Counted from the stretch's first letter, positions 33,388-42,726 are shown. The stretch: DNA of 64,000 nt from Aequorivita soesokkakensis (GCF_001641085.1 NZ_LXIE01000011.1:1-64000), one strand, 5' to 3'. Notes: a model not told the origin generated them from the sequence alone. Numbers and translations are program-made.

Positions 33388-34776
33388 ATGAAAAGTGCAA
33401 AATCTTACATTGAAAAAAACAAGGAACGATTCCTTGATGAATTGGTTGAACTATTAAAAATACCTTCCATCAGCGCCGATTCAGCCTATAAAAAAGACGT
33501 TTTAAAAACTGCTGAAGCAGTAAAAAAACAACTTGCAAAAGCAGGTTGTGATTCTGTTGAAATCTGCGAAACGCCCGGTTATCCAATTGTTTACGGCGAA
33601 AAAATGATCGATAAAAAATTGCCAACCATATTAGTTTACGGACATTACGACGTGCAACCACCAGATCCGCTGGATTTATGGGACAGTCCGCCGTTTGAAC
33701 CCGTAATCAAAAAAACAAAATTGCACCCTGAAGGCGCCATTTTCGCCCGCGGAAGTTGTGACGATAAAGGCCAAATGTATATGCACGTAAAGGCTTTGGA
33801 ATATATGACATCAACCAACCAACTGCCTTGCAACGTAAAATTTATGATTGAAGGCGAAGAGGAAGTTGGCAGTAGCAGTTTGGAATGGTTCGTTACCAAA
33901 AACAGAAAAAAACTCGCCAACGATGTAATATTGATAAGTGACACGGGAATGATTGCGAAAGATGTGCCGTCAATCACAACGGGACTTCGCGGCTTGAGTT
34001 ATGTAGAAGTTGAAGTTACGGGCCCCAACCGCGATCTACACAGTGGATTGTACGGAGGCGCAGTGGCAAACCCAATAAATATTTTGACCAAAATGATTGC
34101 CTCGCTTCACGATAAAAACAATCACATAACCATTCCTGGGTTTTATGATGATGTTCAAAATCTTTCTAAAAAGGAGCGCGAGAAAATGGCAGAAGCTCCT
34201 TTCAATTTAAAGGATTATGAAAAGGCATTGGATATTGACGCTGTTTATGGTGAAAAGGGATATTCAACTAATGAAAGGAATTCTATTCGTCCAACTTTGG
34301 ACGTAAACGGAATTTGGGGCGGCTATATTGGTGAAGGTGCAAAAACAGTTATTGCGAGTAAAGCTTTTGCTAAAATAAGTATGCGATTGGTACCTAACCA
34401 AGATTGGAAAAAGATTACGGAACTTTTCAAAAACCATTTTGAAAGTATTGCTCCGGAAGGCGTTCGCGTAAAAGTAAAACCGCATCATGGCGGGCAGGCT
34501 TACGTTACACCAATTGATAGTTTGGGTTATAAAGCTGCTGAAAAAGCATATGAGGAAACTTTTGGAAAAACCCCAATTCCGCAACGTAGCGGTGGAAGTA
34601 TTCCAATTGTGGCTTTGTTTGAAAAAGAGCTTAAAAGCAAAACAATCTTGATGGGTTTCGGCTTGGACAGTGACGCTATCCATTCGCCCAACGAGCATTT
34701 CGGGGTTTGGAACTATTTAAAAGGAATTGAAACCATTCCGCAGTTTTATCATTTTTTTACTGAAATGAGCAAGTAA
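33388..34776 (+). CDS. M20 family dipeptidase
   Basis: This 462-residue cytosolic metallopeptidase has all M20 zinc motifs: LVYGHYDVQPPDPLDLW (first H-x-D), GSCDDKGQMYMH (bridging D), MIEGEEEVGSSSL (catalytic and binding E), then DTGMIAKDVPS. The lid domain has HSGLYGGAVANP and the C-terminal ligand is DAIHSPNEHFG. Family members cleave dipeptides such as carnosine-like or Xaa-His. The ATG at 33388 is used; a TTG four codons earlier is unlikely. Confidence 0.9.
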   Translation: MKSAKSYIEKNKERFLDELVELLKIPSISADSAYKKDVLKTAEAVKKQLAKAGCDSVEICETPGYPIVYGEKMIDKKLPTILVYGHYDVQPPDPLDLWDSPPFEPVIKKTKLHPEGAIFARGSCDDKGQMYMHVKALEYMTSTNQLPCNVKFMIEGEEEVGSSSLEWFVTKNRKKLANDVILISDTGMIAKDVPSITTGLRGLSYVEVEVTGPNRDLHSGLYGGAVANPINILTKMIASLHDKNNHITIPGFYDDVQNLSKKEREKMAEAPFNLKDYEKALDIDAVYGEKGYSTNERNSIRPTLDVNGIWGGYIGEGAKTVIASKAFAKISMRLVPNQDWKKITELFKNHFESIAPEGVRVKVKPHHGGQAYVTPIDSLGYKAAEKAYEETFGKTPIPQRSGGSIPIVALFEKELKSKTILMGFGLDSDAIHSPNEHFGVWNYLKGIETIPQFYHFFTEMSK

Positions 34777-34778
34777 GT

Positions 34779-34832
34779 TTCAGATTGAGCGTAGCCGAGA
34801 ATTCTTAGTTCTCGACTGCGCTCGAACTGACA
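34779..34832. repeat. Full REP-like palindrome touching a stop codon
   Basis: Left arm CAGATTGAGCGTAGCCGAGA and right arm TTCTCGACTGCGCTCGAACT-GACA fill the gap between the convergent M20 and phnA genes. The right end touches the phnA TAA directly, giving TAA-TGTCAG on the minus strand. Confidence 0.85.
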
Positions 34833-35408
34833 TTATATTTTCTTCACAAAATCAGTAATGATCACAATCTGTTGTCCGTCAACTTTCCCTTCAATATATT
34901 TTTCGTTTTCGTGATCTAAGGAAATTCTGCGAACTGCCGTTCCCTGTTTGGCAACCATACTGCTACCTTTTACCTTTAAGTCTTTAATCAAAACCACAGA
35001 GTCACCCGCTTCCAAAATAACGCCATTGCTATCGCGATGTACTATTGCTTTACCTGTATTTTCAGCAAGACCGGCTTTTGCCCACGCTGCAGTTTCTTCA
35101 TCTAGGTACATCATATCCAGCAAATCCTGCGGCCAACCTTCAGCTTTCAATCTGTTCAACATGCGCCACGCCATAACCTGAACAGCCGGAACGGTGCTCC
35201 ACATACTGTCATTTAAACAACGCCAATGGTTTGGCTCTACTTTTTCGGGGTCTTCAATTTGCTCATTACAAGTATTGCAAATTAAAATGCTTACCTCAGC
35301 AACATCGGTAGGCGAGTTTGGTACTTCATAAACACTTAAATTTTCCTCGGAACCGCAAAGTTCACATTTGTTATCGCTTCGCTGTTGTAATTCTTTTTCA
35401 GAAATCAT
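34833..35408 (-). CDS. PhnA-domain zinc-ribbon protein
   Basis: This 191-residue protein has two CxxC zinc-ribbon pairs near the N-terminus (KCELCGSEE and ILICNTCNEQ) and a C-terminal SH3-like PhnA domain (SNGVILEAGDSVVLIKDLKV, then KGSSMVAKQGTAVRRI). Despite its name the PhnA family is not clearly linked to phosphonate use. The start at 35408 is an ATG; further in-frame codons upstream translate a REP-like repeat and are rejected. A -7 element TATATTTG lies at 35425-35432. Confidence 0.85.
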   Translation of the reverse strand: MISEKELQQRSDNKCELCGSEENLSVYEVPNSPTDVAEVSILICNTCNEQIEDPEKVEPNHWRCLNDSMWSTVPAVQVMAWRMLNRLKAEGWPQDLLDMMYLDEETAAWAKAGLAENTGKAIVHRDSNGVILEAGDSVVLIKDLKVKGSSMVAKQGTAVRRISLDHENEKYIEGKVDGQQIVIITDFVKKI

Positions 35409-35444
35409 TTTTTTAAAATTTGTGCAAATATAAACTATTCTGCT

Positions 35445-35484
35445 TTGAGTTAAGTCGAGCGCTTCGACTGCGCTCAGCAAGACA
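35445..35484. repeat. REP-like element in the phnA upstream region
   Basis: GTCGAGCGCTTCGACTGCGC followed by TCAGCAAGACA is a compact copy with both arms nearly fused. It lies just upstream of the phnA -7 box, between divergent phnA and the blaI-like gene. Confidence 0.7.
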
Positions 35485-35524
35485 AGTTTGGAATTTTGAA
35501 TTTGCTATTTGGAATTTTCTGACC

Positions 35525-35566
35525 TCTACATTTGTAGAATTAAAATATTTATTCTACGTTTGTAGA
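35525..35566 (+). promoter_or_regulatory. Promoter and paired operators of the blaI/blaR1-like operon
   Basis: Two 14-bp palindromes lie 28 bp apart centre to centre: TCTACATTTGTAGA (35525-35538, perfect) and TCTACGTTTGTAGA (35553-35566, one mismatch). They carry the TACA/TGTA core of BlaI/MecI operators. The first contains TTTG (35531-35534) and the second contains TACGTTTG (35555-35562), spaced 20 nt apart, so the operators exactly cover the -33 and -7 elements. Confidence 0.8.
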
Positions 35567-35581
35567 GCATAAATATTTTTA

Positions 35582-35950
35582 ATGATGACTTTATCTAATT
35601 CCGAAGAACAATTAATGCAGATTTTGTGGAAGCAGGAACGCGCTTTTATGAAAGATTTAATTGATGCGTATCCTGACCCAAAGCCAGCAACAACTACAGT
35701 CGCCACGCTTTTAAAGCGGATGCAGGATAAAAATTTTGTGGATTATGAACAAATTGGGCGCTCTCGTGAATATTTCCCATTGGTGAAAAAGAAGGATTAC
35801 TTTTCAAAACACGTAAATGGGTTGATTAAAAATTTCTTCAATAACAGTCCGTCGCAATTTGCTTCGTTTTTTACCGAAGAAACCAATCTTTCCAAAAAAG
35901 AGCTGGAAGACCTTAAAACATTGATAGATTCAGAAATTAAAAAGAAATGA
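35582..35950 (+). CDS. BlaI/MecI/CopY-family transcriptional repressor
   Basis: This 122-residue protein has the N-terminal winged helix of BlaI-type repressors: LSNSEEQLMQILWKQERAFM, then DPKPATTTVATLLKRMQDK and FVDYEQIGRSREYFPLV. The C-terminal half forms the dimerisation helices. It probably represses its own operon by binding the two palindromes at 35525-35566. It overlaps the BlaR1-like gene by 4 bp (ATGA). Two ATGs, at 35582 and 35585, are equally possible. The signal that lifts repression is unknown. Confidence 0.85.
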   Translation: MMTLSNSEEQLMQILWKQERAFMKDLIDAYPDPKPATTTVATLLKRMQDKNFVDYEQIGRSREYFPLVKKKDYFSKHVNGLIKNFFNNSPSQFASFFTEETNLSKKELEDLKTLIDSEIKKK

Positions 35951-37539
35951 TTATGGAACTATATCTTTTAAAATCTGCCGCCTGCCTTGTGTTGTTTTTC
36001 GCTTTTTACAAGCTGATTTTGGAACAGACCTCCATTCACAATTTTAAGCGTTTTTATTTATTTGGAAGTTTATTGGCTTCTTTTTTAATTCCGCTTATAA
36101 CCTTTACGAGTTATGTAGAAGTTTCGTCAATTGTTCCTATTTATTCAGAAGTAATTCCGCAACTAAATCATGCTGAAGTTGAAAAAACCGTCAATTATTG
36201 GCCGTTTGTTTTATGGACGATTTACGCATTGGGTGTTTTGTTTTTCAGCATAAAATTTTTCAGGAATCTATTCAGTTTAATTCAACAAATTCGGAAAAAT
36301 CCGAAATATAAAAACACCCCTTTTATAAATGTGCTTTTAAAGGAAACTATAATTCCGCATACATTTTTCAACTATATATTTCTGAACAAAAAGCAATTTG
36401 AAAACCACGAAATTCCGCAGGAAGTTATATTTCACGAAGAAACGCATGCCCGCCAAAAGCATAGTGTGGACATCCTTTTTGTAGAACTTTTACAAATTGT
36501 ATTTTGGTTCAATCCGTTGTTCTTTTTCATAAAAAGAAGCATCAAGCTGAACCATGAATTTTTGGCAGACCGTGCCGTTTTAAACGCTGGCGCTGAAACC
36601 TCTGACTATCAAAAAATATTACTAGCATTCTCATCAAATGCGGCTACGCCTTCACTGGCACATTCACTGAATTATTCATCAATCAAAAAACGATTTACAA
36701 TTATGAAAACACACACTTCAAAAAGAGCCATTTGGCTTAGAAGCTTATTGATTTTACCATTGCTATCGGTATTAATTTATGGATTTAGCACGAAGGAAGT
36801 TATTCAAAAGAACAAAGAAACAACTGAATTAAGCCATCAAAAAGCCACCAAAGCCGAAATTGCCGAATACAACAAACTGGCAAAAAAATACAATGCGGTG
36901 GATATTGAAAAACGGATTATCAAAAAGAATGATTTGGAACGATTGGAAACTATTTATAAAAAAATGACTGAGGAGCAGAAAGCAAGTGCTGAGCCATTTC
37001 CTGAGTGTATTCCGCCGCCTCCCGCTCCAGATGCTCCAAGAGTGAGAAAAGGTGAGAAAAGTGATATTCCACCAATACCCCCATCACCACCAGAACACAT
37101 TCAAGAAAATTCAACTCCACAACAGAATAAAAGTTTGCAGGATGTAACTATTTATTACAAAAACAAGATAATTACTTTAGATGAAGCTGAAGATATACTT
37201 AAAAATAATAAAGGATTAACGATGAATGTCTTCAAAAATGAAGGAAAAGGAAAAGTAATTTTATCTGAAAAACCCGTGTCAAGTTTTAAAGACTATATGG
37301 AAAAAGAAACAAAAGCACCATCAGCTGAAAACGGAAACTTATATATGGCAGCCGAGGCGCCACCGGCACCAATTGCCGATCCTGTGGAATATGTAAAGGA
37401 ATTGGGGAAACGGGGAGCTACTTTTTATATAGGCCCACATAAATACACCACAGATGAGGCGATTGAGTTAGTGCGAAAAAGCAAGGATGCTACTATTGAT
37501 GTGAGTAAATACCCAGAAGTACATTTGGGAGGTTGCTAA
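35947..37539 (+). CDS. BlaR1-like M56 family membrane metallopeptidase
   Basis: This 530-residue protein has N-terminal membrane helices (about residues 4-21, 35-54, 84-103), then a HExxH site in IFHEETHARQKHSVDILFVE (about 176-195) and the FNPLFFF helix. A fourth helix lies near 272-290. The C-terminal part is extracytoplasmic, with a Pro-rich stretch (IPPPPAPDAPRVRKGEKSD) and two similar repeats (KNKIITLDEAEDILKNNKGL and GPHKYTTDEAIELVRKSKDA). There is no penicillin-binding sensor domain, so it probably senses something other than a beta-lactam. It would inactivate the BlaI-type repressor. Confidence 0.85.
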   Translation: MIMELYLLKSAACLVLFFAFYKLILEQTSIHNFKRFYLFGSLLASFLIPLITFTSYVEVSSIVPIYSEVIPQLNHAEVEKTVNYWPFVLWTIYALGVLFFSIKFFRNLFSLIQQIRKNPKYKNTPFINVLLKETIIPHTFFNYIFLNKKQFENHEIPQEVIFHEETHARQKHSVDILFVELLQIVFWFNPLFFFIKRSIKLNHEFLADRAVLNAGAETSDYQKILLAFSSNAATPSLAHSLNYSSIKKRFTIMKTHTSKRAIWLRSLLILPLLSVLIYGFSTKEVIQKNKETTELSHQKATKAEIAEYNKLAKKYNAVDIEKRIIKKNDLERLETIYKKMTEEQKASAEPFPECIPPPPAPDAPRVRKGEKSDIPPIPPSPPEHIQENSTPQQNKSLQDVTIYYKNKIITLDEAEDILKNNKGLTMNVFKNEGKGKVILSEKPVSSFKDYMEKETKAPSAENGNLYMAAEAPPAPIADPVEYVKELGKRGATFYIGPHKYTTDEAIELVRKSKDATIDVSKYPEVHLGGC

Positions 37540-37548
37540 GTTTAAGGT

Positions 37549-37603
37549 TGTCAGGTTGAGCGCAGTCGAAACCTATTAGTTCTCGACTGCGCTCGAACAG
37601 ACA
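37549..37603. repeat. Full REP-like palindrome touching a stop codon
   Basis: TGTCAGGTTGAGCGCAGTCG and CGACTGCGCTCGAACAGACA are long inverted arms around ATTAGTT. The right end touches the M1 peptidase TAA (TAA-TGTCTG on the minus strand). It lies between convergent genes and could form a strong hairpin in both transcripts. Confidence 0.9.
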
Positions 37604-39538
37604 TTAAAGTTTATTCCAAGTATCGTTCAATGGATTTACGTCCGGTAACATTTTGTTAGGATCCAAAACCACTCGCTGCACTTGTTTGGCAGTTCTTAAA
37701 AGATGCTGCCAGCTATTGCCGCGTTGCCAAATTTCAACGGGAAGTTTAATATTTTCGGTTGTATTGTCTGTATAAATTACTTGCAATTCTACAGGCATTG
37801 GAATTTGTCCATCGTTTTCAACCGTAATCAAATAATTTCCCTGAGATGGTTTTACTTCCGAAATCCCCAAATCTATGTTTCCATTGCCATAAAACCAGCC
37901 TTTCCAAAACCAGGAAAGATCTTCGCCCGCAACATTTTCAATATGATTGAAAAAATCATTCGGTTGTGGATGTTTGTAAGCCCAAGTGTGGATATAGCTT
38001 TTAAAAGCATTGTCAAAACGTTCAGGCCCCAAAATGTATTCGCGAAGCAAATAAAGCCCAGCTGCTGGCTTATAATATGCCGTATAAGCAAGATTAAATG
38101 GATGGGCAACATCGGGATAGGTATCTATACTTTCCCGTTGGTCAAAGGATAAATAGCGAACCAAATTTTTCGGATTATCTTCAGTCGTTGGAAATTCACC
38201 ATTATTGAAAGCAGCAGTGCTGTAATGGTTTATAAAGGTATTAAAACCCTCGTCCATCCACGGATAGCGACGTTCGTTGCTGCCAACAATCATCGGGAAC
38301 CAGTTGTGGCCAAATTCGTGATCGGTAACATCCCAAAGGTCTGCTCCCTTACTTTGATAATGGCAAAAACTTACACCCGGATACTCCATTCCCCCTACGC
38401 TAGCAGCAACATTAATTGCATTTTGATACGGAAATGCAAAATAGGTTTTTGAATAAAATTCTATGGAAGCTTTAGTAAATTCCGTGGAACGCGACCAAGC
38501 TGTTTGTCCGCCACTTTCCTTGGGGTAAACCGATTGTGCCATTCCAGTTTTCCCTTCGGGAAGATTGATTTTTGCAGCATCCCAAATAAATGCTTTTGAA
38601 GCAGCCCAAGCTACATCGCGGGTGTTCTCCATTTTGAAATGCCACGTTAGCGTTCCGTTGGCTTTAGCATGCGCCTCAGGTTTACCCACTTCTTCAGGCT
38701 TTATAATATAAACCGTTTTGTCACTTTTAGCGGCTTGCGCCCAACGGTCTTGCTGGGTTTTGGTCAACACTTCGTTTGGGTTTTCAAGTTTTCCAGAGCA
38801 AATTACGGTTTGGTTTGCAGGAGCAGTAATTTTCACGTCATAATTTCCGTATTCGCAATAAAATTCGCCCGCGCCCAAATAGGGATCTGTATTCCAACCT
38901 ACCACATCGTCAAAAACCGCAACACGCGGATACCACTGCGCTATTGCGTAAATGGTTCCGTCTTTCACTTCCAGTCTTCCCATTCGGTCCATTCCTTCAA
39001 CGGGAACCTTAAATTTGAAATTCATTTTAATGTCAACTTCACCACCTTTTGCAGCCAAAGGCTTATCCAGCCAAAGTTGCATACGGGTATCTGTAATTAA
39101 ATATTTTGAAGAAGTCCCGGTTTTTGTTTTTGCTGAAACGTTACTTAATTCAAAACCGCCTTCCACGTCACCATTGTAGCGATTTCCCTGAACGGGTGTT
39201 GTTAAAGTTCCGCGGGAATTTTCAGTGAAACGATCTTGTTCCAAGTACAGCCAAATAAAATCCAAGGTTTCAGGACTATTGTTTGTGTAGTGAATGCTTA
39301 CATTCCCGGAAACGGTATGGGTTTTATCATCCAAGGTTGCTTCCAAATTGTAATCTGCGGAATTCTGCCAATATTCTGGCCCAGGTTTTCCAGAAGCGGT
39401 TCGGTAAACATTGCCCTGTCTGTATGAAAAGTTGTCGAAAAGATGTTGGTTGTCTGTCTTTACTTCCTGAGCATTAACAGCTACTGTGAAGATTAAAAGG
39501 AACAGCGATAGAAGCGTGCTGTTTTTGAAATATTTCAT
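37604..39538 (-). CDS. M1 family (aminopeptidase N-like) secreted metallopeptidase
   Basis: This 644-residue protein has a signal peptide ([17 protein letters not shown]..., ending VNAQ), an N-terminal beta-rich M1 domain and a catalytic domain. The zinc site is [20 protein letters not shown] then [12 protein letters not shown], where the E of DEG is the third ligand. [13 protein letters not shown] replaces the usual GAMEN exopeptidase motif. It is probably periplasmic or outer-membrane-associated and trims peptides from N-termini. ATG at 39538 is used rather than a TTG two codons upstream. Confidence 0.9.
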   Translation of the reverse strand: MKYFKNSTLLSLFLLIFTVAVNAQEVKTDNQHLFDNFSYRQGNVYRTASGKPGPEYWQNSADYNLEATLDDKTHTVSGNVSIHYTNNSPETLDFIWLYLEQDRFTENSRGTLTTPVQGNRYNGDVEGGFELSNVSAKTKTGTSSKYLITDTRMQLWLDKPLAAKGGEVDIKMNFKFKVPVEGMDRMGRLEVKDGTIYAIAQWYPRVAVFDDVVGWNTDPYLGAGEFYCEYGNYDVKITAPANQTVICSGKLENPNEVLTKTQQDRWAQAAKSDKTVYIIKPEEVGKPEAHAKANGTLTWHFKMENTRDVAWAASKAFIWDAAKINLPEGKTGMAQSVYPKESGGQTAWSRSTEFTKASIEFYSKTYFAFPYQNAINVAASVGGMEYPGVSFCHYQSKGADLWDVTDHEFGHNWFPMIVGSNERRYPWMDEGFNTFINHYSTAAFNNGEFPTTEDNPKNLVRYLSFDQRESIDTYPDVAHPFNLAYTAYYKPAAGLYLLREYILGPERFDNAFKSYIHTWAYKHPQPNDFFNHIENVAGEDLSWFWKGWFYGNGNIDLGISEVKPSQGNYLITVENDGQIPMPVELQVIYTDNTTENIKLPVEIWQRGNSWQHLLRTAKQVQRVVLDPNKMLPDVNPLNDTWNKL

Positions 39539-39544
39539 CTGCAA

Positions 39545-39810
39545 AAAATATTTTTAAAAATTGGAAGATGGAATGCCTTACTATACATCTTCATTTGGTT
39601 TATAATTTATAATGGGCATTTCATTAATAAAAATCTTAAAGAAGTGAGGCGAAGGTAGTAAACCAGATGTAAAAATGTTGTTAAATTGAACAATTATGAA
39701 GTGCTTAAAATTAGAAAAAAAATTAATAGAAATTTAAATTCAACTAAAGACTAATAATTTTAAAATAATAAAAACCCATTCATCATAATTCTAAATATTT
39801 CAAAGAAAAA
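39545..39810. other. Intergenic region, no gene seen
   Basis: The 338-bp space between the M1 peptidase start and the ArsR-like gene is very AT-rich with no coding potential. Its right end holds the arsR-type promoter and two operator-like repeats. The rest shows no structure I can name and probably includes the M1 gene promoter. Confidence 0.6.
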
Positions 39811-39855
39811 TTTGTGAAACCAAATAGTTGCGCTTATATTTGCAACCAAACAGTT
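39811..39855 (+). promoter_or_regulatory. Promoter and paired repeats of the ArsR/SRPBCC operon
   Basis: TTTG (39811-39814), a 20-nt spacer and TATATTTG (39835-39842) match the Bacteroidota promoter fully. Two near-identical direct repeats, AACCAAATAGTT (39818-39829) and AACCAAACAGTT (39844-39855), flank the -7 element and are likely binding sites of the ArsR-type repressor. Confidence 0.75.
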
Positions 39856-39876
39856 TCATAAATTATTACACGCAAA

Positions 39877-40197
39877 ATGAGAAGAGACATTTTTCAAGCA
39901 ATTGCAGATCCAACAAGACGGGGAATTATTGCTTTGATTGCATTGCAGGCAATGACCCCTAACGCTATTGCGGAAAATTTCAACACCAGCAGACAAGCCG
40001 TTTCAAAACACCTTCGCATACTTACCGAATGTGAATTGGTAAAACAGGAACAACAAGGGAGGGAAATTTATTACTCGCTTGAAATTGAAAAAATGAAGGA
40101 AATAGATCAATGGCTTGAACAATTCAGAAACATTTGGGAAACCCAATTTAATCAACTTGACAAAGTATTAACAAAACTTAAAAATCAGAAAAAATGA
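39877..40197 (+). CDS. ArsR-family transcriptional regulator (SdpR-like)
   Basis: This 106-residue winged-helix protein has [20 protein letters not shown] (helix 1-2), [20 protein letters not shown] (recognition helices) and [18 protein letters not shown] (wing). It lacks the CxC metal-binding motif of ArsR/SmtB sensors, so it is likely an autorepressor of the SdpR type paired with the SRPBCC protein. It overlaps that gene by 4 bp. The direct repeats around the promoter at 39835 are the expected target. Confidence 0.9.
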   Translation: MRRDIFQAIADPTRRGIIALIALQAMTPNAIAENFNTSRQAVSKHLRILTECELVKQEQQGREIYYSLEIEKMKEIDQWLEQFRNIWETQFNQLDKVLTKLKNQKK

Positions 40198-40694
40198 ACA
40201 ACAATTTGCAATTTGATTTTACCGTTGACAAAACAGCAAAAACGGTATTCATAACCAGGGAATTTGATGCTGAACTTTCACTTGTATGGGACGCATTTAC
40301 CAAAGCTGAAATTCTTGACCAATGGAATGCTCCCGCACCGTTTACTGCAAAAACAAAGTATATGAATTTTGAAGTTGGCGGGAAAAGATTTTATGCTATG
40401 GTAAGCCCCGAAGGCAAAGAGAGCTGGGTACTTCAGAAATATTCTTCCATTAGTCCGAAAACCAATTTTAAAATGTTTAATGCTTTTGCGGACGAAGACG
40501 GAAATCCTGAATCTACAGGTTCTGAATGGGATTATAGTTTCAGCGAACTAAACGGCATTACTAAAGTGAATATCACTATTTATAATGAATCCCTTGCGCG
40601 TTTGGAGCGGATGATTGAAATGGGCTTTAAAGAAGGATTTAATGCAACATTGACAAATCTGGAAAATGTATTGGCACGTTTGTCTCAGAAATAA
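40194..40694 (+). CDS. SRPBCC (AHSA1-like) domain protein
   Basis: This 166-residue protein has an AHSA1/SRPBCC fold with [20 protein letters not shown], then LDQWNAP and [16 protein letters not shown], and a C-terminal helix [18 protein letters not shown]. Such proteins bind hydrophobic ligands. ArsR-SRPBCC pairs are common in Bacteroidota and are thought to respond to or detoxify small molecules. It is cytosolic and translationally coupled to the regulator by an ATGA overlap. Confidence 0.85.
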   Translation: MNNNLQFDFTVDKTAKTVFITREFDAELSLVWDAFTKAEILDQWNAPAPFTAKTKYMNFEVGGKRFYAMVSPEGKESWVLQKYSSISPKTNFKMFNAFADEDGNPESTGSEWDYSFSELNGITKVNITIYNESLARLERMIEMGFKEGFNATLTNLENVLARLSQK

Positions 40695-40724
40695 TTTACA
40701 CTTTTAATCATATAAAAAACTCGA

Positions 40725-41609
40725 ATGAATAAAATTATAATTCTAATTTTTTTACTGTTTTCTGCTTTCATTCACGGACAAATTGAAAATAAAGACTTTG
40801 ACAATCTCGTAAAACTTGGCGAGATTTATTCGAAAAACGTCAATGCAACGGGTGATGAATTTAAAAATTCTGTAGAAAAATTGAGAACCCCCAATCTCAA
40901 TCATATAATTGACGCTTTGATTGCCGTTGGAGAAGAAGACGAAAAACTTTTGACAAAGGAATTTTTATCAAAACCGAGTGATCTCGAACTAAAATATTGG
41001 TATGTTATCCGAGAGATTCATTACAACAGAGTTTCAAAGGAAAAACAGCCAAGACCCAATAAAATTGTGGCAGAAGAAGTATTGGAAAGTGAAATTGATG
41101 AAAGGTGGCTTTTAGCTAATTACTATTATCGCATTCAAGGTGGAATTGCAAAAGTTTTCAATGATGCTGATTTAAGTGATTATAACTTTAACATCAATGA
41201 TTACGGATTAAAAAACGAAACCGAAAAAGCAATATTATATTTTTCATTAACAGGGGCAATGACACAGAGATTTATGGTTTTGCAGGTGCTTAAAAAGCCT
41301 GAAAAACTATTAGAATTTGCAGATAAATTACCGGCTTTTAATGGCAAGCCCTATTATGAATATACCTCCTTTGATTTTGAAGATTTTGATTGGGTTGGTT
41401 ATGACAAAACAGAATCGTATAAAAAAGTGCATATTGGAAATGTTTATCAATCAATTAATGCATACTTTTCAGCAATAGCTGATAAAAAAGATACTGAAAA
41501 AGCGCGGGATATTTATTTTAAATCAATTTTGTATATCCCCAAATATTTCAAGTATTCAGGTTTAATGGAAAGTGATTTAAATGAAATTTATAAAAAGTCT
41601 AAAGAATAA
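40725..41609 (+). CDS. Hypothetical secreted protein
   Basis: This 294-residue protein has a signal peptide (MNKIIILIFLLFSAFIHG) and a helical mature part. I do not recognise a domain. Acidic and aromatic segments such as YYEYTSFDFEDFDWVGYDK stand out near residue 215. It follows the SRPBCC gene by 30 bp and precedes the EF-hand lipoprotein by 7 bp, so the four genes at 39877-42399 may form one operon. Confidence 0.6.
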   Translation: MNKIIILIFLLFSAFIHGQIENKDFDNLVKLGEIYSKNVNATGDEFKNSVEKLRTPNLNHIIDALIAVGEEDEKLLTKEFLSKPSDLELKYWYVIREIHYNRVSKEKQPRPNKIVAEEVLESEIDERWLLANYYYRIQGGIAKVFNDADLSDYNFNINDYGLKNETEKAILYFSLTGAMTQRFMVLQVLKKPEKLLEFADKLPAFNGKPYYEYTSFDFEDFDWVGYDKTESYKKVHIGNVYQSINAYFSAIADKKDTEKARDIYFKSILYIPKYFKYSGLMESDLNEIYKKSKE

Positions 41610-41616
41610 AAACGAT

Positions 41617-42399
41617 ATGTACAGAATATTAATTATAGCATTTTTAGGAATCCTGACATTAAGTTGCTCGGATAATAAAATGGAGAAAAAAGGATTTCAA
41701 GTAAGTGAAATTACCGAAGATGAGAATGGTCAAAAAATTATTGGCCTGAATATCGATTCATTAAAACTTGAAACCAGACCGAATAATGTGCTACTCACAA
41801 GCAACCCAGAACATAGATTGACGCCCATTTACAAAGTAAATTACGACAAGAAAAAAAGACCTTTCATTGGTTCAAACGATTATTATGTAAATTGGGAAAG
41901 TGATTATAGTGATGGAAATAATTGGAACAATAATTTCATGCCGGGCTTTGAAGCTGTTTACGGATATAATTTTGTGAACATCTCTCACTACAACAACCAA
42001 ACTAAAATAGAGAATAAACTTTTTGATAAAGCCGTTTTGATAAAAACACTTTATTATCCAGCCTTCTCAAAAGACACTTTGAATTTTGAACCAATAAATA
42101 GAACATATTATATGGTTTCTGTTTATGATGAAGACTCAAACAAAGATGGATTTATAAATGTAAAAGATTTGAGAAGATTCTATCATTTTGACATTGATGG
42201 TCTTAACAAAAAGGCTCTAATTCCAAAAAACTATTCAGTAATGAGTTCTGAATATGACTCTGCAAATGATTTTATGTACATAATTGCTAAACAGGACAAA
42301 AACAAAAATGGACAGATGGAAGAATTTGAACCGACAGACATTTTTTGGATTGATTTAAAAAATCCTGAAAATACAGGAACACAATACATGTCGGAATAA
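41617..42399 (+). CDS. Hypothetical lipoprotein with EF-hand-like loops
   Basis: This protein (about 260 residues) has a lipoprotein signal (MYRILIIAFLGILTLSCSD, cysteine at about residue 17). Near residue 180 the loop DEDSNKDGFINVKD matches a calcium-binding DxDxNxDGxI pattern, and a second loop DKNKNGQMEEFE lies near residue 228. The pair may bind calcium as in EF-hand or dockerin modules. I do not recognise the rest. The start at 41617 is chosen because it places the lipobox correctly; an ATG at 41581 lies inside the upstream gene. Confidence 0.6.
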   Translation: MYRILIIAFLGILTLSCSDNKMEKKGFQVSEITEDENGQKIIGLNIDSLKLETRPNNVLLTSNPEHRLTPIYKVNYDKKKRPFIGSNDYYVNWESDYSDGNNWNNNFMPGFEAVYGYNFVNISHYNNQTKIENKLFDKAVLIKTLYYPAFSKDTLNFEPINRTYYMVSVYDEDSNKDGFINVKDLRRFYHFDIDGLNKKALIPKNYSVMSSEYDSANDFMYIIAKQDKNKNGQMEEFEPTDIFWIDLKNPENTGTQYMSE

Positions 42400-42425
42400 A
42401 AATTCAAGAAAAAAATCCATAAAAA

Positions 42426-42460
42426 AAACGGTTAGGAATGAACCTAGCCGTTTGTTTTTG
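42426..42460. terminator. Bidirectional terminator
   Basis: AAACGGTTAGG and CCTAGCCGTTT form an 11-bp stem with one G-U or mismatch and a short loop, flanked by A and T runs. It ends the lipoprotein transcript and the tRNA-fMet transcript on the opposite strand. Confidence 0.8.
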
Positions 42461-42475
42461 GCACTTTGACCTTAG

Positions 42476-42548
<73 letters not shown>

Positions 42549-42726
42549 ATATGGGTTTTCAATATTTCATTCTTAGCTTTTAACTTTCGGTTCATAATGC
42601 CGACAGAAATATTGGACTGCAAAGATACAAAGGATTTTGAACCCCGCAAGCCAGAGAACATAAATTTTTTGTGAAGTGCCCATTAAAGTGTTTTTTTGCA
42701 TTGCTATCTTTAGCTATCTTTAAATT

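Noticed and set aside
35409-35480. N-terminal extension of the phnA protein
   Set aside because: The extra codons translate a REP-like repeat and the promoter box; the ATG at 35408 starts the conserved zinc ribbon.
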